DNA of 64,000 nt from Typhlomys cinereus. Lineage: Eukaryota > Chordata > Mammalia > Rodentia > Platacanthomyidae. Both the position numbers and the translations under genes were made by a program. The stretch spans positions 14,591,688 to 14,655,687 of the forward strand of contig JALPQD010000004.1 in the NCBI GenBank assembly GCA_023101885.1, written 5' to 3'. This document shows positions 1-11,317 of the stretch, one piece after another. Each line of letters opens with the position of its first letter. The stretch's first letter is position 1. The notes under the pieces are model-generated. The model worked only from the letters and a program-made list of their open reading frames with translations, had not been told where the DNA came from and did no database searches.

Positions 1-1650
1 GCCAATTGTACAAAAAGAAAAACACTGTAGAATAGGAGAAAAATCTTTGCTAGCTATGAATCTGACAAATGATTAATCTCCAGAGTATACAAAACACTTT
101 AAAAAATTAACATCAAAAAGCAAATAGACCAATTTAAAAAATGGGCCATAGAACTAAACAAAGACATCTCACAGAAAGAAATTCAAAGGTCAAACAAGTG
201 TCTTAAAAATTCCCAACTTCTTAAGGATTTAATATGCCCTCTGACCCTGCTATACCACCACTGGGAATAATCCCCAAAAATGTATCAGTGACAGGGGTAC
301 ATTCGTGTTCCATAGCATCACTATTTACAATAGCAAAGTCATGGAATCAACCCAAAGGTCCAACAGTTGACGAATGAATAACGAAAATATGGTACATTTA
401 TACAATGGAATAATACTCATCTATCAAAAATTAATTAATGAAATTTGTTTGTAAATGGATGGAATTAGAAGAAATTATATTGAGTGAAATTTCCCAGGCA
501 CAGAAAGTTGTTAGACAACATATGTTCTCCCTTATAAGTGGATCTTAGACCCAAACCTACTAAAAACATACTCAAAGGTAAATCTCTGTAACTTCCATTA
601 TAATTTCAAGGGTTTACAACTAATGAGAAAGGGCAAAGAAGACTTCAAGAAAAAGGAGATAAAAGAGCACACTTCAATAGAGAAATTAGACCATGATCAT
701 GAACTTCCTGTAAATAGTGAGATATCTGACACAGCTCACTCTCATTTCCCTTCCTGTTCACTTAGGTGTGGACAAGTTCGATCTTCCCAGTCATGGAGGG
801 AACAGGGACTGACATTTAGGTGGTAGCCAACTGGTAACCAGAAAACTGACCCCACTCACTACTGTGTCCTACTCCTATTCTTTCTTTTACGTTTAAGCCT
901 CTTCTTATATTAAGACCTTATTTTAAGAAGTCTTTTATCTTTACTTAGGAGAAGATCTTAACACCCAATCAGGATGCAGCCAAGTAGAGTGCAGAAACAG
1001 TAAAACTGAAAACAACAACCAAAAATAATTCAGAACACCAAAGATCCTACAGTGTCCACTAGGAACCAGACCAGCAAAATCTTTCCCTATCCTAAAACTC
1101 AGAGAACCTTGGGGAAGAAGTGATATCACGATTGTAAGACCCTAAAGGTGGAGAGGACCACCAATACACAAGATGCTTTACTCAAGCCTGGGCTGCAGCA
1201 GCAAGGACATTGCTATAATTTGATTGATCTTGTCTGACCTGCACAATGGCTGACATGTCAACAAGCCCTCAAAGACTAGCACAGATCTCAGAGGAGAAGG
1301 CTTCAGGATGTAGGATACTTAGAGGTAAGGGGATAAACAGATATATCAGAGTTCCCATGTTAGTGGGCAGCTCAAGAAATGGCCCCAAGGTAAGCCTGGG
1401 GCCTGAATCCTGAACCCTCACAAGTTTAGACTACTCAGAGGGAAATTCAGGGTCCATATAAACAGATGTTCTGGAGGATGGGAGGGAGCAGGAAGGAAAC
1501 ACCAAGAGAGGAGAGAGAAAAGTGGGTTGAGAGAGAGGGAAAGGGGGAGTGGGATGGGAGAACAACAGAAGGGAAAGGAGGGGGAAGAAGGAAGAGAAGA
1601 GCTGAGGTACCTACCTTATATAACTAGGTAAATAATAATAAAAATTTCTC
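1..1650 (+). mobile_element. Old L1 3' end: ORF2 tail plus 3'UTR
   Basis: Decayed LINE-1. Positions 1-235 match the ORF2 C-terminal third, including a stretch resembling the 'aatgggcc' and 'atctcacag' parts of the younger L1 at 15.6 kb. At about 236 the sequence jumps to the region encoding [13 protein letters not shown] residues, so about 200 bp are missing. Positions 330-560 match the extreme ORF2 C-terminus, and from 560 onward it resembles the 3'UTR of the young element. The polypurine tract typical of L1 3'UTRs lies at about 1467-1600 and the A-rich end at about 1625-1645. All frames are broken. The end boundary is approximate because another L1 3' end follows directly. Confidence 0.8.
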
Positions 1651-2441
1651 TGATCACCAGCAACAGGCAAATTAAAACTACCCTGCAATACCATCTTACA
1701 CCAGTCAGAATGGCTAAGATCAAGAATGCCAGCAACAGGAAATGTTGGTGAGGATGTGGAGAAAAGGCAACATTTATTCATGGCTTGAGAGAGTGTAATA
1801 TAGTACAGCCACTATGTAAAATAATGTGGAGGATCCTCAGAAATAGAAATACTATATGATCCAGCTATACCACATCAGGTAATGCTCCCAAACAATCTCC
1901 ATCTTATTTCAAAGTCATGTGCTCATCCCTATTCCCTGTGCTCTATTCAGAATATCAAGAAAATGGGACAGCCAACACAGCCATCCACAAAGGAAGGGAT
2001 GAAGTAATGAAAATGTGGTACATATACTCAATGGAATAATACTCAGCCATCAGGATGAGAGTAAGGAATTTGCTGGTAAAAGGATGGAACTTGGAAACAG
2101 AATATTGAGTGAGGTATCTGGGACACAAAAAGACAAATGTTGTGCGTTGTCTTGTATATGAACTTTTAGCTGATGTATTTGGTTTGGAATTCTTGTAAGA
2201 GAATCAATGAACTGTAGGGTAGGGAGGGGAAGGTTAAGTGAAGGCTTTGGAGGAGGATATATAGCGTACCATAGTTGGCAGGGAAGGAAAACTATAATGG
2301 GATGAAATTATTTGGGGGAATGAGGGGATGGGAAGTAGGAGAAGCTAAAGGGCTTAAAGAAAGATCATGGAATACAATCAGACAGGAACCTCCTGTATTA
2401 TTAATATATCAAGTCGTTTTAGTCTCTGTGAAGACTAGTAT
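1651..2441 (+). mobile_element. Second old L1 3' end
   Basis: Starts with the ORF2 segment encoding the conserved 'quanta' region just before the Cys-rich motif (nucleotides corresponding to 'caccagtcagaatggct'), passes through the ORF2 C-terminus at about 2000-2110, and ends in a purine-rich 3'UTR. It abuts the preceding L1 tail, so either this is a separate older insertion or the first element landed inside it. Frames are destroyed. The 3' boundary is taken at the start of the (GA)n tract. Confidence 0.75.

Positions 2442-2499
<58 letters not shown>
2442..2499 (+). repeat. (AG)n microsatellite
   Basis: About 58 bp of nearly uninterrupted AG dinucleotides at the end of an L1 3'UTR. It probably grew from the purine-rich tail. 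Confidence 0.97.
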
Positions 2500-2500
<1 letters not shown>

Positions 2501-3361
2501 CTAAAAATGCCCAGGGATGCTTCACCTGCAACACAAAGACAATTAAAACAATGCTAGAAGTAACAGGCATGTGATACTTCTTGATAAGTTGTTGGCCAGA
2601 AAAGTCTCAAAGGACCTTCAAATAGTGTATACTTTTGCCATTGCTCATGGTTGGCCTCCGAAAGCTGAAAGTAAGACCTTGTTATTGAAGATACAATACA
2701 CAAGGATCATAGGAAATGGATGGAAAACACTAGCTGGAACTGGTCTGGAAGCTTCTTCTTTGCTGGACAGCTTACGCCGTATATCAGAGTGCACTATGGA
2801 AACTACTGGAGTACAAAAGCAATCAAAGGTCTTGTCAATCTGCAAGCTACAATAATAATCACCATGGCAACAAGTAATCATCAGTGTAACATTGGCATGA
2901 ATATCAAGAAGACAACCAACAGCTTTCTAATTGAATTTAAGACATGCTTCTCAGAAGGGAACACAATCCTGCTACTGTAAATAAGAATAAGAACCTATGA
3001 AAAATAAGGACTTGTGTTCCAGGGGATGAGAAAGCTATGAATATTTAGCCAGGATAGCAGTACACCAAATTATTTTGTAAATACCTGTTATTACACTCAC
3101 AGATTAGAAGTGCACTCAACCCAAACCTTCATCTGCAGCCGGTGTTTATTACTAAAAGCACAACTCACTAAATTGCAGAAAATAAGTGACTGCAGAATGT
3201 GCATCCCTCAACAGCATGTATATTTCTCACCCACCCCCACTCCAAGGTTCAACGAGCATCCTGGAAGAGGGGATGCAATATTATAAGAACCTAATGTGAG
3301 AAAGTAATGGACCAAACATTATCTCCTGGACATGAGAGAATTGTGATATATAAGAATTCAC
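2500..3361. other. Unassigned non-coding stretch
   Basis: No convincing gene. Three short overlapping open frames (62-99 codons) lie here, but they overlap on both strands, have no recognisable motif and look like chance frames. The base composition and the purine-rich flank suggest a diverged retroposon 3' region, but no family could be named. Confidence 0.4.
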
Positions 3362-3431
3362 AGCATATATAATATATACACATATATATACATATATATA
3401 TACATACACACATACATACACACACACACTT
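3362..3431. repeat. (TA)n/(CA)n mixed microsatellite
   Basis: Alternating purine-pyrimidine tract of TA, CATA and CA units, about 70 bp. Confidence 0.95.
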
Positions 3432-3815
3432 TCACATGAATTGCACAGAAATTATCTTAACAACATCACACCGTGAAAGAAAAAGAAAGACCAAGAAGCT
3501 CCTCCCCTATCTGAGGGACTGAGGAAGACTAATGCTAATGGGAAAGAAAAGGAGGATTCCTTCCACTAAGATATACTCATTTATCAATGATACTTGTTGG
3601 AATATAAATCATGTCAGGCATATGTCATCAAAGACAAACTAGATGACAGTTGGCTGTGCAAGTGAAAAGATCTGAAACTAGGAGGGAATCTGGCAGGGGA
3701 GATGAAAGGATAGAATGGAAAGAGGAGGGTGGGTAAGATTGGGGACCAAGGGGTCAGAATATAAATGCTCCACATTCATGTATGCAGCATTATAAATGAA
3801 TGAAAAAATAAAAAA
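3432..3815 (+). mobile_element. L1 3'UTR-like fragment
   Basis: Non-coding sequence with a purine-rich segment at about 3680-3750, then an A-rich end containing AATAAA-like hexamers at about 3795-3812. The arrangement resembles an old rodent L1 3'UTR and tail. Assignment rests on the pattern only. Confidence 0.45.
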
Positions 3816-4534
3816 TACCTTTTAATTTTCTATATCAATACTGTTCAGTTCATTGACTATCCATGAGATTATATTAAATGATACAAATGTATATTAAAGA
3901 TAATAAAACTCAGTAAATCTGCACTCCATATACTAGTGTTTATAGATGACCAATAGGGTTGAATAAATTGAAACTCACATAAACACAATTTTACTTTTAT
4001 AAAGAAAAGATTATAGAATTCTACAGAATGCCTTTATAAGCTACAATGATATATTTGACTCATTTTCAATATATATTTACATATCTGAACATGTATTATC
4101 ATTAAAGAACACATTCTAAATTTGAAAACTTCAACAAGATAAACATATTCACTGAATAAATTTGGATGGGCTGATAGAAATTAAAATAATAATAACTGGC
4201 AGTAAAAGTATAACCTGGTTGTTAATAAAGTAAGGTATGAATATAGGAACAATAATGTTAGAGAACTGAATGTCAGAGATACAAAGAACACTACTTGAAA
4301 GCCTTAAGTAGCCTAGTAAAAGAGGTTGTCTCTGGGTTTTTAGATGAGAGTTCAAACACACAAAGAATTTTAAGTTTTAGAGTATTATGCGAGCCATGCT
4401 ATCTGTGTCCAAAAGAGTGGCTACCACAAATACATGTTTAATGAATGTACTGAGTAAAATAATTTTAAAACTCCCATTTATTTGCTCAATCTACTATCTA
4501 CTTATCTATCATCTAGTAGGTAGCTGACTAGATG
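3816..4534. other. AT-rich unique sequence
   Basis: No gene, RNA or recognisable repeat seen. The one 70-codon minus-strand frame has no motif. Confidence 0.6.
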
Positions 4535-4692
4535 TTTGAGAGAGAGTGAAAGAACACATAAATACATGCATGTCAATGTGGACTCATACAGTCAAAGAAT
4601 ATTTTTTCCACCATATAGACACTGGAGGTCAAACTCAGGTTTTCATGTTTGTGTACAGGCAAAAATAAATACTCCGCCACCTCTTCAGCCCT
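4535..4692 (-). mobile_element. Degenerate B4/B2-like SINE
   Basis: The plus strand ends in 'cacctcttcagcccttttt', the reverse complement of a rodent tRNA-derived SINE head (the 'ggctg-gaga-ggtgg' start). Before it comes a diverged body with 'gaggtcaaactcaggt', matching the B-box region of such SINEs. Many substitutions point to an old insertion. Confidence 0.6.
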
Positions 4693-7600
4693 TTTTCATT
4701 TAATTTCACTTCATTTCTTTTCACTTCATGCTTCAACATGCATTCTATGACAGTTAGTGTTTATTATCAAGCTCAAACCTAGAAGGTATGCCTTCCTACA
4801 CACCTAGGAAATATGATGTAGATTAAGTTTAAGTTAAGGATGTCTATGAGTTATCTTTATTACACTAATGGACAAATGAAGTTCCATTATTATTCTTGGA
4901 AGGACAATTGACTGATTAGGGGAGCTTGTACCTCATAAAATGCAAGAGGTGAGCTGTTTCTGCTTTTTAACTGTGTATGCAAGAGACTAGCTGCTTCAAG
5001 CTCCTGGTGCCTGGACACCCCACAATGACAGACTGACCTTGTAACTGTAAGGCAGAACCTCCATTTTCTCCTTCTAGTTGATTTTGTCAAGGTGTTGTAT
5101 GATAGTAATAGGAGGAGAAATCAAGACAGAACCTCACACTATAACCCAGATCATAAGCTATTAAATAACTCAAACATTTAAAGAAAAATAAGATTTTTAA
5201 GCTTATTCATGAACAAAATATTTGAGATTTGTAATAAAATGCATATACTTACTGATATTATGTAAGAAGCAAGAAATTACAAGTGAATCCAATTTTTGGC
5301 AAATGAATTAAATAAAATTTTTTCAAGTTCTTACTAAGGGTATCATGACTGTTGGATATATCAGAAGTTAATTGTTCTTCAAATATTTCATATTTTAAAA
5401 ATCATCACAAAAATTGCAAGGGACAAGCCTATATTTTAGACAACCTGTCTTAGAATATTTTTAAAAAGAGGAAGAAAGGAAAAGAAAATTCAAACAATGT
5501 GGGACCTGTGTCTAAACATAGGTCATATCAGGCAGAGAAGGTGTTAACTTCACTTTACATTATCACACTTTAGGGTCAGTTTAGTTCTCATGCAGCAAGC
5601 TCATCTTCAAAAGCATCTTTGCTCTTCAAGTGCCATTTCAAGGGTACCACTTCCTATCACCACCATGCTGAACAAAAAGCTATAGCAACAATATTAGTAA
5701 GGAGGAATCATCATCAATGTCTGGTGTTGCATTCAATCCTTTAATACCTAAAAGAGTAAAATATGCTCTCTTCTTCATATTTAAAGCTAAAGGATAGAGA
5801 GAAGAAACTGAAATCATCTCTCTGTCTTGTATGGATTATAATCATCTGCCAAGTTGCTAAACACAGATATTACATTGGATATTCCAGTCACAATAAGAAT
5901 TATTGTCCACATTTGAGGATATGGAGACTGAAAATAAGTGGAGATAATTGACTTGACCAATGTCACAAAACCAGACAGTGCTAGTTGGGATCAATGAGAA
6001 AATGCTTGAATTTCTTCCAATTCTCTTTCTATTCTGCTTGGAAATGCTCCAACCTAAACTGAATACCTTAAGAGATAATGCTTGCAGTTGAATAAACTGT
6101 ATATGTGATTTGAAATTTCATTGTCGTTTAATAACATCTCATGACTGCTGGAAAAGAAATCTGAGTGTGACCTACAGAAAAGGATAGGTTTAAAAGCTGT
6201 GAGTCACCAGCCTCAGCTCATGGGTCTAACCTCTTATTTACCTGAATGATGAAATTATGAGTGTGTTCAGTAGAGGAAATGATTGCCTTGATAATTTCCC
6301 CAGTGGGATTCTCTGAACTTTATTTTCTTCATCATATGATTAATAGTCTCTTCTGAAATCATGTCTGAAGTTTTTGTAATCAAATCTGAAGTTAATAAAA
6401 CTTTGCATAGTTCTCTCATAAGTGTTGATTCTCTGTTTTGAAATGTTTCTTATTAATTTTCTTCTACAGTTTCCAGAAGGACAATTTTCTCCACAAACAG
6501 AAGATGTTTACAGAAAACCTTATTTTTAAAAATCACAGATGTAGATATGTGCAAGTTAAAGCACATAACACCATTATCTTTTCCAACACAAAGATATAGG
6601 CACCTGCAAAAACAATAATAAAAAATGTGTGAGAATAAAGATTACTTACCAGAACCTGGAAGTGATCAGTTTAAAATGTTGTGAACATTTTGAATGGATT
6701 TTAAATCAGTGATGATACAATGTGGCATACAGGAAATCAGCTGTACAAAGATTAAAATTATCTATTTTCTGTTTCTATTCTTCATGGAAACATGAAGTAT
6801 GCTGTCTTCATGGTCTGTATTATGACACTGATCAATGTGGAAAAACACCTAGGAAACTGGACACGAAAGTGCTTTCTAACCACTAGATTGCGATGAGGCT
6901 TGAAATCTATGTAACACATGTTGTTATGTTATATTGCAGAAAAAGATGTCTCTTCAAGACTTATCAGTGTCAGGATCTATCTATATACTTTCCAAATTTC
7001 TAGATTCACTCCACTTCTAAATATTACTAAGAAGAAGCAGACTATAAGCTTATCATTTGTGGAGAAATGCCAATTGTAGTCCACAAGGAAGCATGTCAAA
7101 ATTGTGAAAGCTGAGGATTTAAGGTCAGGTGAACAAATTGTATTTCCAGCTTGTTCACTTACTCCTTTATCTTAGCTAAGTTGTTGGTTTTCTGATTTCA
7201 ACACCTGCAACAACAATATTGCCATTTAATATAGTTGGAACATTTACTATTACCAATGGTACAATTTCTTTGCATGCTGTCCAACTTAATTATATGAGAA
7301 AGTCTTCAAAGCCTATACTATTATTGCTAGATTATTAAGAGAAATAAATTACCTGAGTTGTATCATGAGAACTGGATGATTACCAAAACAGAAAACAAAT
7401 TATTATCTAATGCACTATGCATATGCTTTATTGAAACCTCAATTTATATATTTGTATGTGAATATGATAACAATTCTACATTCTTTATAACTTTTTACAT
7501 AATTCATAATAGGAAATTTTTGAATATAATACATGATACAAATTAAAGTTGTGTAAACATCTGCTAAATAAAAGAAATTATATAAGTTGAGGTGGCAACA

Positions 7601-7719
7601 GAGTGAGAAATAAGTATAAAATGAATTATTACCACATAATAAATATACAAGTGCAACTGTCATTCTTAAACTTTTGAAAATTTTGCCTCCTCTCATTGTC
7701 TCTATTTAAAGTTAGCTGG
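4693..7719. other. 3 kb of unique AT-rich DNA
   Basis: Read in all frames without finding a gene, exon with good splice signals, RNA gene or recognisable mobile element. The 60-70 codon frames (for example 4890-5090 minus and 5763-5951 plus) have no protein-like features. Confidence 0.6.
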
Positions 7720-7966
7720 TTTCAACAAGTTCTGGGGGTTGAACTTAAATCATTGGGAATGTATGCCCTGTGTTTTTACCCACTGAGCCATCTCCAATTC
7801 CACCATCCGAAGTTTTCTAATTAGTAGCTCATGTCTGCAATTCCAACCTTTTGAAAGCTAAGACAGAAAGATTTCCAAGAATTTGATATTATCTTGAGCT
7901 ATACAGTGAAACACAGAACAGTCTTGCTATAGACAATATCCTGTAAAGGGGGGAAAAAAGCAATCA
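7720..7966. mobile_element. tRNA-headed SINE piece (-) next to B1-like piece (+)
   Basis: Positions 7722-7800 contain 'gggggttgaacttaaatc' and 'actgagccatctcca', the reverse complement of a tRNA-derived SINE head. Positions 7826-7966 match a diverged B1 on the + strand: a 'catgtctgcaattccaa' A/B-box region, then 'gagctatacagtgaaacac' and a final run of G/A. They may be two insertions or an inverted B4-type composite. Confidence 0.6.
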
Positions 7967-8784
7967 TTAAAGCCACATAATCCTGACATCAACTTATTTA
8001 GGTTTAGAACTGTGTTCAAGGCTGAGTACTGATAAACTTTGATTCTAAAAGCACGGTGTAGTTCTTTTGCAATTCTCTACTGTAAACATAAAATAAAACA
8101 TACACGTGATTAGACTCAGATTAAACAAATACTGTAAACCTAACATGTTGAACAAAATCATTTATAAACTATTAGGTATATTAAAATAATGATACAAATA
8201 ATTAATACTGCTTTCCAGTATTAGGTTGTAAATTTTAGAAAGTTTGATATCCGAATGCATCACATAATATAATATTTTTGTAAAAAGTCATTTTTCCCTT
8301 CAGGATATTAAAGAACTGCAGAGATTAATCATCTCTAGAAAGCTAGAATCTGAAAACTAGACAATTAAAATGTCATGAAAAAGTGTTGAAGTAAGAGCAT
8401 TCTAGACAGAAGGAACATTATAAGCCAATTCCTAAATTTAAAATTGGCAAAATATTAACAAAGAGCACACTTTATTTTAGGTTATATTACAGAGTCATAG
8501 TACAAAAACATCCCAGTACTGGTACAAACAGGTGCATAGATCAATGCAAAACAGAATATACAGCTATAAACTACACAGTTTTAAGCATCTGAGTTGAAAA
8601 ACAAATGTTTTGAACAAATATTGTGGGGAAAATAGGATATTTACATTCAAAAGACAGACACTAGGTCTTTATCCCTAACATTCAACAAAAGTCTTCTCAA
8701 ATTCTATTATCATAAAATATAGAGAATATACAAATGGTAATGATACATGTGTTAATTTTAATGATAGGCTGGTATTTTTTTTTA
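7967..8784. other. AT-rich unique sequence
   Basis: No gene or repeat recognised. Confidence 0.55.
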
Positions 8785-9051
8785 AAGGAACATCTAAAAA
8801 AATACAATCTCCAAATGGAAAGACTTAAACATAACCTAAAAAAATTTAAAACTGTTGTGGAGAAAAAAACCTATGAAGGATTTTAAGTATAGGGCTCTAG
8901 TCACTCATGAATTAAGACTGACAATAGATAAGTGAGACTTTATGAAATTGAAAGATTCTCTGTAGCTGTATGTCTTAATCAAATGAAAATGCACCTAGAA
9001 AATAGAAGAAAATCTATACATCTGACAAAAGATAAATATCTGACATATTCA
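8785..9051 (+). mobile_element. Old L1 ORF2 fragment
   Basis: Broken coding sequence resembling a C-terminal part of L1 ORF2. The translated order (a 'TDNR..VRLYEIERFSVAV'-type stretch, then 'ENRRKSIHLTKDKYL') is typical of ancient L1s. Frames are interrupted and neither end of the element is present. Confidence 0.6.
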
Positions 9052-9101
9052 AAGGAAGAAAGAAAGGGAGGGAAGGAAAGAAGGAAGGAGGGAGGGAGGA
9101 G
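9052..9101 (+). repeat. (GGAA/GGGA)n purine-rich repeat
   Basis: About 50 bp of GGAA, GAAA and GGGA units directly following the L1 ORF2 fragment. Confidence 0.85.
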
Positions 9102-9411
9102 CACAGATTAAATATAATAACATGCTCTTTTAAATTTTTAAAGTGAACTGTATCATAATTTCATGGTATGATCCTGTTGCAGAAAATATCTCAAAGGTTG
9201 ATCACAAGACATGGAGAAAATAGAACTGATAGAACTATAGAACTGATAATTTTAGCCTTTACCTGCTAGTTCCTTATTGGGGTAACCAACTGTTTTCTGA
9301 CTGAATTTAAGTACCCTTCTTATATTCATGCCTGGTAATTCATTCCTGGTAATGTAAATTGTGTTGAGAACTTGGGGATAGGTCATTGGCTCTAGAGGGG
9401 AACTAATTACT
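9102..9411. other. Unassigned sequence
   Basis: No gene or repeat recognised in about 310 bp. Confidence 0.5.
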
Positions 9412-9543
9412 TTTTCTATATAGACGTGAAAATAAACTTTTATTTCTTTTTTTAAATTTATTTATGTTTCCCCAATCTTTTCTATATAGACGTGAAAATA
9501 AACTTTTATTTCTTTTTTTAAATTTATTTATGTTTCCCCAATC
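9412..9543. repeat. Perfect 66-bp tandem duplication in an L1 tail
   Basis: Positions 9412-9477 and 9478-9543 are identical over 66 bp as read by eye. Each unit runs from 'ttttctatatagacgtg' to 'tttccccaatc' and contains an A-rich stretch on the minus strand. It sits at the 3' end of the minus-strand L1 that follows. Confidence 0.95.
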
Positions 9544-10250
9544 ATACAGTTCAATAGGTACCATGGTCCTCTCCCTCCCTCCACCCTTCCCCAGTCCCCC
9601 TTGCACTCTCCCTCCTTTTCCCCTTCTTTTCACTCCCCTTCTCCCAGTGCTCCCCTTCCCCCCTCCCATCTCCTGGAACATCCTTTTGTGTGAATGCCAA
9701 ACTTCCCTCTCAGTCCTCAACTCTAGTGAGGTGTAAGGACTCAGTGGCATACCCCAGAGCCCTTTCTCGGGCTCCCTCTCAGTATGGGAACACTATTATG
9801 ACTGTTAATCCCTTGCCTCTAAGTATCCTACTGCCTGGGATCCATGCTAGACTTTGGGGGGGGGGATCTGTTGACATGTCAGTTATTGTGCAGGTCATGC
9901 AAAGTTCGATTATGGCTATAGTGGCCCTAACTTGTGTGGAGTATCTTGCATATTGTTGGTCCTCCTCATCTTTAGGCTCTTACAATCTTGCAGTCCCCTC
10001 TTTGGCAAATTTCCCTGAGTTTTAGGATGGGGAGAGATTTGGCTGGTTCCAGGTGATTAATGTAGGGTCACTAATGTTCTGAATTATGGTTTGCTGTTGA
10101 TTTCAGTTTGCTTTTCCTGCACTGCTCTTGGCTTCATCCTGCTTGGTACTGGAGGTACTTGTGTCAGTTCAACTCTCAACCCTCACCAATAAGCATCCTT
10201 CTGTAATTGAAGGTGTTTTTAATGCAGAGAATCACAACTTTTCAAACAGC
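9412..10250 (-). mobile_element. 5'-truncated L1 3'UTR
   Basis: Minus-strand L1 3' end. The polypyrimidine block at 9565-9670 is the reverse complement of the L1 polypurine tract. Positions about 9890-10040 match the 3'UTR of the young L1 at 16.75-16.95 kb in reverse (the shared 'ccctgagttttaggatgggg' region). The apparent coding frames across it are frames of a non-coding 3'UTR. The 5' truncation point is approximate, and no clear target-site duplication was found. Confidence 0.8.
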
Positions 10251-10789
10251 AAAGAATAAATGGCCCAGAACACCCAGCACTAAACAGCACATATGATCAT
10301 TCCCTTCTCCACTGTAATGTTCATGGACCATCCTTGATGGGAGACTTTAAGAATATAAGAGTCAAAGGTTATGAAAACATACTGCCAAATACTGTCTTCC
10401 AGAAACAGCAGGACTGCTGAATCCACAAACTCAATGTAGCTCTGTGCACCTTACTGAGGAATTATTAAAGGCAAATGCCAACTATGGGAATGGTCACTGC
10501 TTTTCCAGTGTTATACCAACTGGTGTTTAGTTGGTATTCCAACAAGGACTCAGGGACATGTCTATATCTAGCACACTTTATGAAACTCAGTAGGCCAGAC
10601 ATCACCCTCCCCCTCCCACACACACACAAAAAGAATTTTGGAAGGAGACTGATTAGGAAGAAAAAGATTAAAAGAAAAAGACTATAGAATGGAATCAAGA
10701 GTGATGATAGAGCTAAGTACTAGTAGAGGAAAATGACTTATTTTATTCACCTACAAAGTTATCAAAGAATAAAATAAATAGGCTAATAA
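10251..10789. other. Unassigned sequence
   Basis: No gene seen. Overlapping 70-77 codon frames on opposite strands at 10465-10698 are chance frames across a purine-rich segment. Confidence 0.5.
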
Positions 10790-10939
10790 AATGAGTACCT
10801 AGTTCACAAAAGAAGAAAATCAAATTGACAACAAATATTTTCAAAGTTTTCAACTTCTCCAGTATCAGAAAAATTCAAATTAAAAGTATTCAAATTGAGT
10901 TGTACCATAGCTAAAATGACTATTATCAAGAAAACACCT
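10790..10939 (+). mobile_element. Older host L1, part 1 (upstream of nested insertion)
   Basis: Diverged L1 ORF2 C-terminal sequence. The stretch at 10850-10927 aligns with young-L1 sequence at about 15720-15800. It breaks at 10939 and resumes at 17297, showing that the young L1 inserted into it. The last 12 bases, 'aagaaaacacct' (10928-10939), are the left target-site duplication. Confidence 0.85.
10928..10939 (+). repeat. Target-site duplication, left copy
   Basis: 'aagaaaacacct' recurs exactly at 17297-17308, immediately after the poly(A) of the full-length L1. This brackets the insertion. Confidence 0.9.
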
Positions 10940-10940
10940 G

Positions 10941-11317
10941 ACCCCACCCCGCTCCGCCTGTCGGGACACGCACGCGAGGTCCAGCTGGGCCTCACCGCGC
11001 GCCCTAGGACCCCAGGTCAGCCCACAGGGACCCGGCTCCGACTCCCACCATCCAGCCGGAGCCGTGCGGGGGCCAAGGGACGAGGAGGACCTCCCCCTGC
11101 CCCCGGGCCCCGCCCCAGCTGCACTCAGGTTAAATAGCTCCACGCCGACGCCCCCATCCTCCTTTTTCACCCCACCCCGCTCCACCGGTGGGGACACCCG
11201 CGCGGTCCACCCGGGCCTCACCCCGCGCCCTAGGTAAGTCCCCATTCGGGCCCTGCCCACCAGGACCCCAGGCCAAATAATTCAGTTTAGTGAAATTGAG
11301 AGATCTTAAGAGTTAAA
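10941..11317 (+). promoter_or_regulatory. L1 5'UTR, tandem CpG-rich monomer promoter
   Basis: GC- and CpG-rich island in AT-rich surroundings. The 15-base start 'accccaccccgctcc' occurs at 10941 and again at 11169, giving a 228-bp unit followed by a partial second unit to about 11276. Matching blocks are the 'gggcctcacc-gcgccctagg' stretches near 10988 and 11212. This is the tandem-monomer promoter layout known from mouse L1 A/Gf/Tf elements, though the monomer sequence itself was not recognised. A unique tether of about 40 bp leads to the ORF1 ATG. It should drive sense transcription from within the element. The long minus-strand open frame here is a GC-rich by-product. Confidence 0.85.

Noticed and set aside
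2275..2574. 99-codon frame with an RE-repeat
   Set aside because: Runs through the (GA)n microsatellite and an L1 3'UTR.
10880..11260. 126-codon minus-strand open frame over the L1 promoter
   Set aside because: It lies in GC-rich tandem monomers where stops are rare. Its peptide is Gly/Arg/Pro-rich with no motif.
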